Under the pieces are notes generated by a model. It saw nothing but the letters and a program-made list of their open reading frames with translations, was not told where the DNA came from and did no database searches. Positions 40,338-48,014 of a stretch of 64,000 bases of DNA are shown here, one piece after another (position 1 is the first letter of the stretch; each line of letters begins with the position of its first letter). This DNA comes from Roseovarius mucosus (GTDB taxonomy: Bacteria; Pseudomonadota; Alphaproteobacteria; Rhodobacterales; Rhodobacteraceae). Location of the stretch: contig NZ_CP020474.1 in NCBI RefSeq assembly GCF_002080415.1, forward strand, positions 3,175,501-3,239,500, written 5' to 3'. Position numbers and translations under genes: made by a program.

Positions 40338-41747
40338 TCAGGCCTCCTTGTGCTTTTTGGCCAATGCCACGACCCGCGCCAGCACATCGGCGCGCGGATC
40401 GCAGGATTTGCGGGACTTGAGATCCACATGCAGCATGAACTGGTCCGAGGTGGCCAAGAGCGCGCCATCGCTCTCGCGTTTCATTTCGTGAAAACAGCGG
40501 AGTTTCTTGCCCTCGCCTTGGGTGACGCGCGTCTCGACGCGGATATGCTCGCCGGCATGCGCCTCGGCCAGAAAGCTGATGGTGTTCTCGACGGTGAAAT
40601 AGCTCAGCCCGCCAGCGATATAGGCTGTATCGGCCCCGACAAGGGTCATGACCGCATCGGCGGCATCGCTGAAAAGCTGGCCAAAACGCCCTTCGTTCAT
40701 ATGGCCGTTGTAATCGGTCCAGTCGGCGGGAATGACGCGGCGGGCGCTGGTGATGGGGGGGCCGTCGGTGAGGGTGGTCTTGATCGTCTGCTGGTGTTGG
40801 TTGATCAGCCGCCCCGCTGCATTGCCCTGTTGGCGCAGCGCACGCAGCATGGCGACAAGGTTATTGTCGCGTTTGCGTTCGAGTTCGCGAATGCTGAGGT
40901 GGCCGGATTGCGCGTCGGACTGATCGGCGATCATCTGGGCCAGTTCATCCGTCAGTTCCGGCACATCCATGAGTTTGGTCCAGGGCCACGACAGGCAAGG
41001 GCCGAACTGGTCGATGAAATGTTTCATGCCCGCCTCGCCGCCCGCGATGCGGTAGGTTTCAAAGAGGCCCATTTGCCCCCAGCGCAGGCCAAAGCCGTAG
41101 CGGATGGCGTTGTCGATTTCCTCGGTGGTGGCGATGCCGTCCTTGACGAGCCAGAGCGCCTCGCGCCACACCGCCTCGAGGAAGCGGTCGGCGATATGGG
41201 CGTCGATTTCCCGGCGCACATGCAGCGGGAAATGACCGAGCGAGGTGAGGATATCCTTGGCACGGGTGATGAGGGCGGGGGGATTTTTCTCGGTCGTGAC
41301 CAGTTCGATGAGGGGCAAGAGATAGACCGGGTTGAACGGATGTGTGACGACGATCTGTTCGGGGCGCGCGGCACCGTCTTGCAATTCCGAGGGTTTGAAG
41401 CCTGAGGTGGAGGAGCCGATGATCGCCCCTGCGTCGCAATGCTCTTGCAGCGCTTGGAAGACCTTGTGTTTCAGGTCCAGCCGTTCGGGCACGCTTTCTT
41501 GTATCCAGTCCGCGCCCATGACGGTTTCGGATAGGGTTGTATGAAAGGTCAGGTGCCCCTCGGCGGGCAGGGCCACGTCATAAAGCATGGGCAGGGCGTG
41601 GCGGGCATTGGCCAGCACGGCGTCGATCTTGCGCGCGGCCTCGGGATCTGGGTCGAACACCCGCACATCCCAGCCATTGAGAAGGAAACGCGCGGCCCAG
41701 CCGCCGCCGATCACACCGCCGCCGATGATTGCTGCTGTTTTCGTCAT
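40338..41747 (-). CDS. lcdH: L-carnitine dehydrogenase fused to betainyl-CoA thioesterase
   Basis: 469 residues. Residues about 1-315 are a 3-hydroxyacyl-CoA-dehydrogenase-like NAD enzyme: AAIIGGGVIGGGWAARFL, SSTSGFKPSE and HPFNPVYLLPLIE with the catalytic His. Residues about 330-469 form a hot-dog thioesterase (RRVIPADWTDYNGHMNEGRF). This fusion is known from alphaproteobacterial carnitine catabolism: the first part makes 3-dehydrocarnitine, the second hydrolyses betainyl-CoA to glycine betaine. The BKACE encoded at 42520 should link the two steps. The ATG at 41747 has an AAGGA site and is preferred to the ATG at 41765. Confidence 0.92.
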   Translation of the reverse strand: MTKTAAIIGGGVIGGGWAARFLLNGWDVRVFDPDPEAARKIDAVLANARHALPMLYDVALPAEGHLTFHTTLSETVMGADWIQESVPERLDLKHKVFQALQEHCDAGAIIGSSTSGFKPSELQDGAARPEQIVVTHPFNPVYLLPLIELVTTEKNPPALITRAKDILTSLGHFPLHVRREIDAHIADRFLEAVWREALWLVKDGIATTEEIDNAIRYGFGLRWGQMGLFETYRIAGGEAGMKHFIDQFGPCLSWPWTKLMDVPELTDELAQMIADQSDAQSGHLSIRELERKRDNNLVAMLRALRQQGNAAGRLINQHQQTIKTTLTDGPPITSARRVIPADWTDYNGHMNEGRFGQLFSDAADAVMTLVGADTAYIAGGLSYFTVENTISFLAEAHAGEHIRVETRVTQGEGKKLRCFHEMKRESDGALLATSDQFMLHVDLKSRKSCDPRADVLARVVALAKKHKEA

Positions 41748-41761
41748 CACACCATCCTTCA

Positions 41762-42523
41762 TCACACCATGCTCTCCGTATGTCCGTCCACGGCCATGAT
41801 CTGGCCCGTTACCTTGCTTGCGGCGGGGGAGGCGAGGAACAGCGCCATATCCGCCAGATCATCCGCCGTGACCCATGTGCGCAGGCTGGTGCCCCGCGCA
41901 TAGAGCGTGCGGACCTCATCCTCGGTCCGGCCCGAGGCGCGGGCCTCCATTTCCACCACACGCTCCATCCGGGGGCCTTCGACCGCGCCGGGGGCGATGG
42001 CGTTGACGCGCACACCGGCGGGGCCAAGCTCCATCGCCAGTGTCTTGGTCAGCCCCACCAGCCCCCATTTGGCGGCCACATAGGGGGTGCGGTAGGGCAC
42101 GCCGTGCAGGCCAGAGGTGGAGGTGGTGATCAGGATCAGCCCCGCCCCTTGCGCCCGCATCACCCGCGCCGCCCAGCGACAGACGAGAAAGGTGCCAAAG
42201 AGATTGACGCCAACACAGGCCTGCCATGCGGCATAATCGAGATCCTCGATCCGGCCTGCGGGGCCGCCGGTGCCAGCATTGGCGCAGAGCACATCGGCCC
42301 CGCCCCATGTGGCCTCGACATGCCCCAGAAAGGCGGACATCTGCGCCTCGTTGGTCACATCCGCCTGACGGGCGATCATCAAAGGGTGGCCAGCCTGCAT
42401 AAGGGCCACTGCATCGCCGTCGGCATCGCAAATCGCCACCCGGTCGCCACGCGCGGCAAAGCGTTCGGTCAAGCGCCGCCCGATCCCCGACGCGCCGCCG
42501 GTGATCACGACGCGCTGGCTCAT
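41762..42523 (-). CDS. Short-chain dehydrogenase/reductase of the carnitine operon
   Basis: 253 residues, classical SDR: cofactor motif TGGASGIG (residues 8-15), NAG in CANAGTGG, catalytic Ser in TTSTSG and YVAAK (Tyr/Lys). An acidic residue after beta2 (CDADGD) favours NAD. It overlaps the BKACE gene stop by four bases and precedes lcdH, so it is in the operon. It is not part of the textbook L-carnitine route; candidates are oxidation of D-carnitine or of another 3-hydroxy quaternary amine. Function unproven. Confidence 0.85.
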   Translation of the reverse strand: MSQRVVITGGASGIGRRLTERFAARGDRVAICDADGDAVALMQAGHPLMIARQADVTNEAQMSAFLGHVEATWGGADVLCANAGTGGPAGRIEDLDYAAWQACVGVNLFGTFLVCRWAARVMRAQGAGLILITTSTSGLHGVPYRTPYVAAKWGLVGLTKTLAMELGPAGVRVNAIAPGAVEGPRMERVVEMEARASGRTEDEVRTLYARGTSLRTWVTADDLADMALFLASPAASKVTGQIMAVDGHTESMV

Positions 42524-43434
42524 CCGCGCGGGGCCCGTTTGGTGAGGCGCAGTTTCTGGCGCACCTCGGCGGGGGTCATGAGGCGCGCGCCCAAGCCCTC
42601 GATGATGCCCTTTGCCTTTTCCACGAGTTGTGCGTTGGTGGCCAGCACGCCACGGTCGAGCATGAGGTTATCCTCGAGCCCGACGCGCACATGCCCGCCT
42701 GCCAGCACAGAAGCCGCGACATAGGGCATCTGGTGGCGGCCCAGCGAAAAGGCGGAAAAAGTCCAAGTGTCTGGCACGTTGTTGACCATCGCCATGAAGG
42801 TGTTGAGATCATCCGGTGCGCCCCATGGCACGCCCATGCAAAGCTGCACCAGCGCATCGGGTTCCAGAATGCCATCCTTGACCAATTGCTTGGCATACCA
42901 GAGGTGGCCGGTGTCGAACGCCTCAATCTCGGGTTTTACGCCCAATTCGGTCATCATCCGGCCCATGGCCTGCAACATGCCGGGGGTGTTGGTCATCACA
43001 TAATCGGCCTCGGCGAAATTCATCGTGCCGCAGTCGAGCGTGCAAATCTCGGGCAGGCATTCGGCGACATGGGCGACACGTTCGGTTGCCCCTGCCATAT
43101 CGGTGCCCTTGGGTGAGAGGGGCAGGGGGGATTCCACCCCGCCAAAGATCATGTCGCCGCCCATGCCCGCCGTGAGGTTCAGCACAACATCGGTGTCGCT
43201 GTCGCGGATGCGGTCGGTCAACTCGCGAAAGAGTTTGAGATCGCGCGAGGGAGCGCCGGTTTCGGGGTCGCGCACATGGCAATGTACCACGGCGGCCCCC
43301 GCCTTGGCGGCGGCAATCGCGCTTTCGGCGATGTCTTTGGGCGAGCGGGGGAGATGCGGGCTTTTGTCTTGGGTGGCGCCCGATCCGGTGACGGCACAGG
43401 TAATGAAAACCTCGCGGTTCATGGTGAGCGGCAT
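42520..43434 (-). CDS. BKACE (DUF849) enzyme, probable 3-dehydrocarnitine cleavage enzyme
   Basis: 304 residues, beta-keto acid cleavage enzyme family. The Zn-binding HCHVRD motif (AAVVHCHVRDPETG) and the later GHVRVGLEDNL motif are present. BKACEs use acetyl-CoA to split a beta-keto acid; next to lcdH the substrate should be 3-dehydrocarnitine, giving betainyl-CoA and acetoacetate. It is the first gene of the minus-strand operon, with GGAGG upstream of the ATG at 43434. The 78-bp gap to the divergent regulator at 43513 should hold the operator. Confidence 0.9.
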   Translation of the reverse strand: MPLTMNREVFITCAVTGSGATQDKSPHLPRSPKDIAESAIAAAKAGAAVVHCHVRDPETGAPSRDLKLFRELTDRIRDSDTDVVLNLTAGMGGDMIFGGVESPLPLSPKGTDMAGATERVAHVAECLPEICTLDCGTMNFAEADYVMTNTPGMLQAMGRMMTELGVKPEIEAFDTGHLWYAKQLVKDGILEPDALVQLCMGVPWGAPDDLNTFMAMVNNVPDTWTFSAFSLGRHQMPYVAASVLAGGHVRVGLEDNLMLDRGVLATNAQLVEKAKGIIEGLGARLMTPAEVRQKLRLTKRAPRG

Positions 43435-43512
43435 GGCATCCTCCGGTTTGTGTGTTGGGGCCAGCCTAGCGTGCTGGTATGGCTTTTGATTTTGCGGTAT
43501 CAGACAATAATC

Positions 43513-44460
43513 ATGCTGGAATGGACAAAATCACCAAACGCCCCGGTGCGTATCGCGCTGTTGCTCTTTGACAGGTTTTCAAACCTGTGCCTTGCCAATT
43601 GTCTGGAGCCGCTGCGCGCCGCAAATACGCTGGGGCCGCGCCGTGGCTTTGACTGGCAGATCCTGACGTTGGACGGCGCGCCTGCGCGCTCGTCCAGTGG
43701 GATCGAGGTGCTGGCGCATGGCGGGTTGGGGGCGCTGACGGCCTGCGATTACCTTTTTGTGCTGGCAAGTTATGATCACGAGCGGCACGACACTGCCGCC
43801 GCGCGGCGCGCGTTGCAAGCGGCGGCGCGGCGGGCGGGGGTGACGGTGGGGCTGGATAGCGGGCCGTGGCTTTTGGCCTCGGCGGGGCTATTGGATGGGC
43901 GGCGGGCGACGGTGCATTGGGATTTGCTGGATGCCTTTACCGAGCGGTTTCTGACGGTCACGCCAGAGCGCGCGCGGGTGCTGCGCGATGGCACGCGGAT
44001 GACCTGTGCGGGGGCGATGTCGGCGCTTGATCTGACGCTGAGGCTGATCAGCGATCACTTGGGCATGGCGGTGAGGCTGGATGTCGAGGCGCTGTTTCTG
44101 CATGGCGATCCGCCAGTGACCCCGACACGCGAGGATGTGGCCGTGGGCGATCCGCTGGTGCGCCGGGCGCTGGGATTGATGCGCGATCATGTCGAGCGGC
44201 CCTTGTCGCTGAGCGATCTGGCGCGGCGGTTATCGTGCCAGCCGCGCACGCTGGATCGACGGTTTCGGGCGGGCCTTGGGGCACCGCCGGGGGCGGTGTA
44301 CCGGCATCTGCGCTTGGCTGCGGCGCGCAAGCTGGTCGAGAACACGCGGCTGGGTATGGCGGAGATTGCGCTGCGCTCGGGCTACGAATCGCCTGCGGCG
44401 CTGACCCGCGCGCTGCGGCGGCAATATGGCACCACGCCGCGTGCTTTGCGGCACGGCTGA
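43513..44460 (+). CDS. GlxA-family AraC-type regulator, candidate carnitine regulator
   Basis: 315 residues. The N-terminal DJ-1/PfpI-like (GATase1) domain spans about residues 12-190 (IALLLFDRFSNLCLANCLEPL). The C-terminal AraC HTH pair is at about 215-310 (LSLSDLARRLSCQPRTLDRRF; MAEIALRSGYESPAALTRALRR). The same architecture is used by CdhR and GbdR, activators of carnitine and betaine genes in Pseudomonas. Divergent orientation from the BKACE-SDR-lcdH operon supports control of carnitine catabolism. The ATG at 43513 gives a natural N-terminus. Confidence 0.88.
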   Translation: MLEWTKSPNAPVRIALLLFDRFSNLCLANCLEPLRAANTLGPRRGFDWQILTLDGAPARSSSGIEVLAHGGLGALTACDYLFVLASYDHERHDTAAARRALQAAARRAGVTVGLDSGPWLLASAGLLDGRRATVHWDLLDAFTERFLTVTPERARVLRDGTRMTCAGAMSALDLTLRLISDHLGMAVRLDVEALFLHGDPPVTPTREDVAVGDPLVRRALGLMRDHVERPLSLSDLARRLSCQPRTLDRRFRAGLGAPPGAVYRHLRLAAARKLVENTRLGMAEIALRSGYESPAALTRALRRQYGTTPRALRHG

Positions 44461-44466
44461 GCGCTG

Positions 44467-44970
44467 TCAGTCCTTTCGATGTTTTTCGCGTTTGGCGCGG
44501 TATTCGGCGATCTGCGCCTCGAGCCGGTCGGCATAGGCGGCGCGGTCGGCGTCGGACATGGCGGTGAGATGTGTCAAAAGCACCTCCTGACCCATCTCAA
44601 AGCGTGCGGCGAACCCATCGCGCTGGGTGCGCATCTGGGCCGCGACCCGGTCAGCGTTAAACGGCACGGCGCGCAGGTCGATCACAAGCGCGTCGAAACT
44701 CTCGCCGATGTTTGGGCCGTTGTTCGTGCGGTTGCGCCATGCGTCCCGCATCGCGCGGCCTATGGCGCGGCGGTCGGCATCCGAAAGCGCGCGCGTGAGC
44801 GGCCCACCGGCCATATCGAGCCGCGAGGGGTGATGACCGGCGTGATCGCCGCCATGGCGCAGCGCCCAGCCCGCTGCCAACCCCGCCACCGCAAGGTTCA
44901 GCGCCAGAGAGGCCACCAAAAGCGCCCGCACCCAAGGCTTGGTCCGGCCAGTGCCCTGCTGCTCTGTCAT
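44467..44970 (-). CDS. Periplasmic heavy-metal-sensor-like protein (CnrX/ZraP-type)
   Basis: 167 residues. One N-terminal transmembrane helix (about residues 13-36) is followed by a His-rich start (HGGDHAGHH) and a long amphipathic helical hairpin, typical of metal-resistance periplasmic sensors and Spy/ZraP relatives. In the Cnr system such a protein senses metal and triggers release of an ECF sigma factor. It is the third gene of sigma - membrane protein - sensor, starting within the stop codon of the preceding gene (TGATG). Which metal, if any, is unknown. Confidence 0.78.
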   Translation of the reverse strand: MTEQQGTGRTKPWVRALLVASLALNLAVAGLAAGWALRHGGDHAGHHPSRLDMAGGPLTRALSDADRRAIGRAMRDAWRNRTNNGPNIGESFDALVIDLRAVPFNADRVAAQMRTQRDGFAARFEMGQEVLLTHLTAMSDADRAAYADRLEAQIAEYRAKREKHRKD

Positions 44971-45332
44971 CAGAAATCTCCTGCCAGTTCAAACACCGCT
45001 TCGGGTGTGATATCGACCAGATAGGCCGCCTCGTTGCTGCCAGATAGCCCCTCGGGCAGGGTGGTGCCGATCCAGACGCCCGCCACAACGGCCGTTGTCA
45101 GCCCGGCCATAGCGGGCCAACCGCCCAAGAGGCGATAGAGCTGTTCCAAAAGACCAGAGCGCGGCGCGGCGCGGGCGGCCTCAGTCCGGCGGGTGATCCA
45201 GACCTGTTCGGCCTCGGCATCGCTGAGCACGCGCGCCAGCAACTCTGCCGACGGTGCGGGCGGATGGGCGCGGGCGGCGTCAAAAAACGCGCCAAGCCCG
45301 CCAATATCCTGATCCTTATCGCTCATCGACAT
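44970..45332 (-). CDS. Single-pass membrane protein, probable anti-sigma factor
   Basis: 120 residues with one transmembrane helix (about residues 74-93), a cytoplasmic N-terminal part and a short periplasmic tail. I see no zinc anti-sigma motif. It overlaps the end of the ECF sigma gene and is followed directly by the metal-sensor-like gene, the order of CnrH-CnrY-CnrX-like systems, so an anti-sigma role is the best guess. The ATG at 45332 follows GAGGAG by 7 nt. Confidence 0.65.
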   Translation of the reverse strand: MSMSDKDQDIGGLGAFFDAARAHPPAPSAELLARVLSDAEAEQVWITRRTEAARAAPRSGLLEQLYRLLGGWPAMAGLTTAVVAGVWIGTTLPEGLSGSNEAAYLVDITPEAVFELAGDF

Positions 45333-45903
45333 ATCCCAACTCCTCTTGTCGCCCCGCCAGAAGCGCGCTGAGTGCGCGCTTGCCGCGTGAGGTCAGACTT
45401 TCGACCGCCTCGACGGTCACGTCCATGATTTCGGCAATCTCGGGGTTCGCCAACCCGTCGATATGGCGCAGCACCACCGCTTGGCGTTGCCGTTCGGGCA
45501 ACTGATCGAGCGCGGATTGCAGCGCGTCGGCGCGGGCGCGGTCCTGCATCCGTTCGGCGGCGCTGGCCTGTTCATCCTCGGGCTCTGGTATCGCATCAAG
45601 CGGCAGATTGCCGCCGCGCGCCCGCCTGCGCCGGTCGATGCAAAGATTGGCCACCACGCGGTAAAGCCAAGTGCTGACCTTGGCCTCGCCGGGTCGCCAA
45701 TCGGGGGCCTGACGCCAGAGCCGCAAGAGCGCCTCTTGCGCTACATCCTCGGCCTCGGTGCGGTTGCCCAAAAGCCGGTAGGCATGCGCCATGACGCGCG
45801 GTGTCAGGCGCAGCGTGAGGAGACGCGCGGCCATGCCGTCACCGTCCGCGAACCGCGCCAAGAGCGCGTCATCGGGCAGATCCTCCATGGCGTCGAATGG
45901 CAT
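45316..45903 (-). CDS. ECF RNA polymerase sigma factor
   Basis: 195 residues. Sigma2: LTPRVMAHAYRLLGNRTEAEDVAQEALLRLW and KVSTWLYRVVANLCIDRRR, both read in part. Sigma4: LPERQRQAVVLRHIDGLANPEIAE and TVEAVESLTSRGKRAL in similar part. It clusters by context with a membrane protein and a periplasmic metal-sensor-like protein that overlap it downstream. The ATG at 45903 has AAAGGG 8 nt upstream and is preferred to GTG 45912. The EF-hand gene lies 80 bp upstream in the same direction and may be its target or an operon partner. Confidence 0.9.
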   Translation of the reverse strand: MPFDAMEDLPDDALLARFADGDGMAARLLTLRLTPRVMAHAYRLLGNRTEAEDVAQEALLRLWRQAPDWRPGEAKVSTWLYRVVANLCIDRRRRARGGNLPLDAIPEPEDEQASAAERMQDRARADALQSALDQLPERQRQAVVLRHIDGLANPEIAEIMDVTVEAVESLTSRGKRALSALLAGRQEELGYVDER

Positions 45904-45983
45904 GCGCATCACCCTTTAGCGTATCCTTCGGATCGGCCCCTGACCAGAGGCCCGGCGCGGGGGTATCCCCGCGCCGCAAGATG

Positions 45984-46475
45984 TTACTCGCTGGCCTTCT
46001 TGTCTTTCATCATGCCGTGATGCTTGCCGTGCTGGGCGCGCATCTGGGAAAACTCTTCCTCGGAAATCGCGCCATCGCCATCGGCGTCCATCTTTTCGAA
46101 CATTTTGCCCTTGTTGCGGGCCTGCATCTCGTCGGGGCTGAGCATGCCATCGCTGTTGGCATCGTGCCGCTCAATCATGTGATCGGCATAGGCCGCCATG
46201 CGCTCGGCCTGACGTTCAGTCATGCGGGCGACCAGCTCGTCTTTGGACAGGGCCCCGTCGCCATCGCTATCGGCACCTTCGAACCGCGCCTGCATGTGGT
46301 TGGCCATCTCTTCTGGCGTGATCTTGCCATCGGCATCGGCGTCCAGCTCTTCAAAGCTGTGCTGCATGCCCATGCCTTTGCCCATCTTGCCCTTGTGGCT
46401 GTCGGCCTGTGCCACGCTGAGCCCACCGGCCAGAATCGCCGCTGTCAGGCCCACCATCAGAACTGTCTTTTGCAT
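45984..46475 (-). CDS. Secreted four-EF-hand calcium-binding protein
   Basis: 163 residues. A signal peptide (MQKTVLMVGLTAAILAGGLS, VAQA) is followed by four canonical EF-hand loops: DADADGKITPEE, DSDGDGALSKDE, DANSDGMLSPDE and DADGDGAISEEE. The C-terminus is His/Met/Lys-rich (HGKHHGMMKDKK) and the mature N-terminus is also Met/His-rich (KGKMGKGMGMQH), which might add metal binding. Location periplasmic. Its placement just upstream of an ECF sigma/metal-sensor operon hints at a divalent-cation response. Confidence 0.9.
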   Translation of the reverse strand: MQKTVLMVGLTAAILAGGLSVAQADSHKGKMGKGMGMQHSFEELDADADGKITPEEMANHMQARFEGADSDGDGALSKDELVARMTERQAERMAAYADHMIERHDANSDGMLSPDEMQARNKGKMFEKMDADGDGAISEEEFSQMRAQHGKHHGMMKDKKASE

Positions 46476-46699
46476 TATCGTCTCTCCCTCAGGGATTTGA
46501 TGCCTTGTCGTGAAGCGCCCGGATCGTTGGGGCGTTTCTAAGGTCTCTTACGCGGGGCGCGGGCCGCTCCGTCGCAAGGGATGAAATTTTTTGCAGATGC
46601 GGTGCAGGCTTTGCGACATCGCGCCGCAAGGACGGTCTGTCATCTTTCCTCTATGTCCCGCGTGCGCCATGTTTGCGCAAACGCAAAGCGAGGCTTCTC
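46476..46699. other. Divergent gap between the EF-hand and DUF983 genes
   Basis: 224 bp with at least two promoters expected. I note a palindrome-like TTTGCGCAAACGCAAA near 46671-46686 and an A/T stretch around 46585, but no motif I can assign. Confidence 0.35.
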
Positions 46700-47089
46700 A
46701 TGGGCGATACGACGATGACACAGACTGACCGCGCCCTTTGGCCTGCGGTGCGCCGGGGGTTTTCCCGGAAATGCCCGAACTGTGGCAGTGGCCCGCTTCT
46801 GAGCAGCTATCTCAAGCTGCGCGATACCTGCCCTGTGTGCCGCGAGGATCTGAGCCATGCGCGCGCTGATGATGGCCCGGCCTATCTGACGATTCTGATC
46901 GTGGGGCATCTGATGGCACCGCTGCTGCATATTGCCTTTGTCCAGTTCCGGCCCGAGCCTTTGGTGCTGTTCACGATATTCGCTATTGGCACCATCGCGC
47001 TGTCGCTCTACCTTTTGCCCCGATTGAAGGGGGCCATTGTGGCCTTTCAATGGGCGCGGCTGATGCATGGGTTCAAAGAGAGCCACTAG
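46700..47089 (+). CDS. DUF983 membrane protein
   Basis: 129 residues. A zinc-ribbon-like pair CPNCG and CPVC lies near residues 25 and 45, followed by two transmembrane helices (LTILIVGHLMAPLLHIAF; LFTIFAIGTIALSLYLL), which is the DUF983 layout. Function is unknown; in Rhodobacterales it usually sits next to a NUDIX gene, as here (21 bp gap). The start could also be the ATG at 46715. Confidence 0.82.
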   Translation: MGDTTMTQTDRALWPAVRRGFSRKCPNCGSGPLLSSYLKLRDTCPVCREDLSHARADDGPAYLTILIVGHLMAPLLHIAFVQFRPEPLVLFTIFAIGTIALSLYLLPRLKGAIVAFQWARLMHGFKESH

Positions 47090-47110
47090 CCCCGCCGCAA
47101 AGGGGCAGGC

Positions 47111-47803
47111 ATGACCGCAATCGACAAGACCGCTATTCGCGACGCCGCAACCGTCATTGTGCTGCGTGATCCAGAGCGGCCGCATGTTCTGATGGGGCAG
47201 CGCGGGGCCGAAGCGGCGTTTATGCCCAACAAATTCGTCTTTCCCGGAGGGGCCGTGGATGCGGGCGATGCCGAGGTTCCGCTTGTGCGCCCCCTGCCGC
47301 CGCTTTGCGCTGCGCGCCTGACCGAGGATTGTGAGCGCGATCTGAGCCATGCGATTGCCGCCGCCGCCATCCGCGAGTTGTGGGAAGAAACTGGTTTGGC
47401 GCTTGGTATGCCCGGCGCATGGCCGGGTGATGTGCCCGGTGATTGGCAAGGCTTTGCCGCGCGCGGTCTGGTGCCGGTGGCCGATCCGCTGCAATTCGTG
47501 TTTCGCGCGATTACTCCGCCGGGGCGTCCGCGCCGGTTCGATGCGCGGTTCTTTCTGGTGCATGCCGAGGCGTTGGCGGGGGACCCGGATGATTTTTCTG
47601 CCGCCTGCGAAGAATTGAGCCATCTGCAGTGGATTCCGCTGGAAGAGGCGCGTCGGTTTGATCTGCCGTTCATCACCGAGGTGGTGCTGGCAGAGGTCAC
47701 GGCGCGAGCCCATGACCGCAATCCGCCTGCATCGGTGCCGTTCTTTCGCAATGATGACGAAGAGAGCCTGTTCTTGCGGCTGAAGGGTGCGGCGTCTGGG
47801 TGA
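47111..47803 (+). CDS. NUDIX hydrolase
   Basis: 230 residues. The Nudix fold is indicated by ATVIVLRDPERPHVLMGQRG at the start and by the Nudix box helix IRELWEETGLALG, preceded by FVFPGGAVDAGDA. A long insert between the glycine loop and the helix resembles the NUDT19/RP2p-type subfamily that acts on CoA or related diphosphates. Substrate not established. Co-transcribed with the DUF983 gene. A family-1 repeat follows. Confidence 0.88.
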   Translation: MTAIDKTAIRDAATVIVLRDPERPHVLMGQRGAEAAFMPNKFVFPGGAVDAGDAEVPLVRPLPPLCAARLTEDCERDLSHAIAAAAIRELWEETGLALGMPGAWPGDVPGDWQGFAARGLVPVADPLQFVFRAITPPGRPRRFDARFFLVHAEALAGDPDDFSAACEELSHLQWIPLEEARRFDLPFITEVVLAEVTARAHDRNPPASVPFFRNDDEESLFLRLKGAASG

Positions 47804-47824
47804 CGGGGTATGCCGCGCGTCCGC

Positions 47825-47990
47825 CGCGCGGAATCAAGGCGCGGAGCGCCGCCGCGCGATCGCTGGGCCGTCCCGCGGCCTAGCGATTTTGAGAGGGAGC
47901 GCCTCACTGAGAGGTCATACGGACTTGGCGGGCATAAAGTGGCATCCACGGATGTTGCTTCGCTAGTCCCCAGCCCAGCGACCGCGCGGC
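47825..47990 (-). repeat. Intergenic structured repeat, copy C (family 1)
   Basis: A 166-nt element between the converging NUDIX and EamA genes, in reverse orientation to copy B. It has a left extension with CGCGCGGAATCAAG and a GGCGCGGAGCGCC hairpin, then terminal inverted repeats at 47851-47869 and 47972-47990. The inner hairpin TCGCTGGGCCG/CGGCCTAGCGA is at 47860-47886. The core on the minus strand is CCACTTTATGCCCGCCAAGT (47942-47923), 17 of 20 identical to copy B. Confidence 0.8.
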
Positions 47991-48014
47991 TTAGCGTGCG
48001 CGTCCACACCTGCC

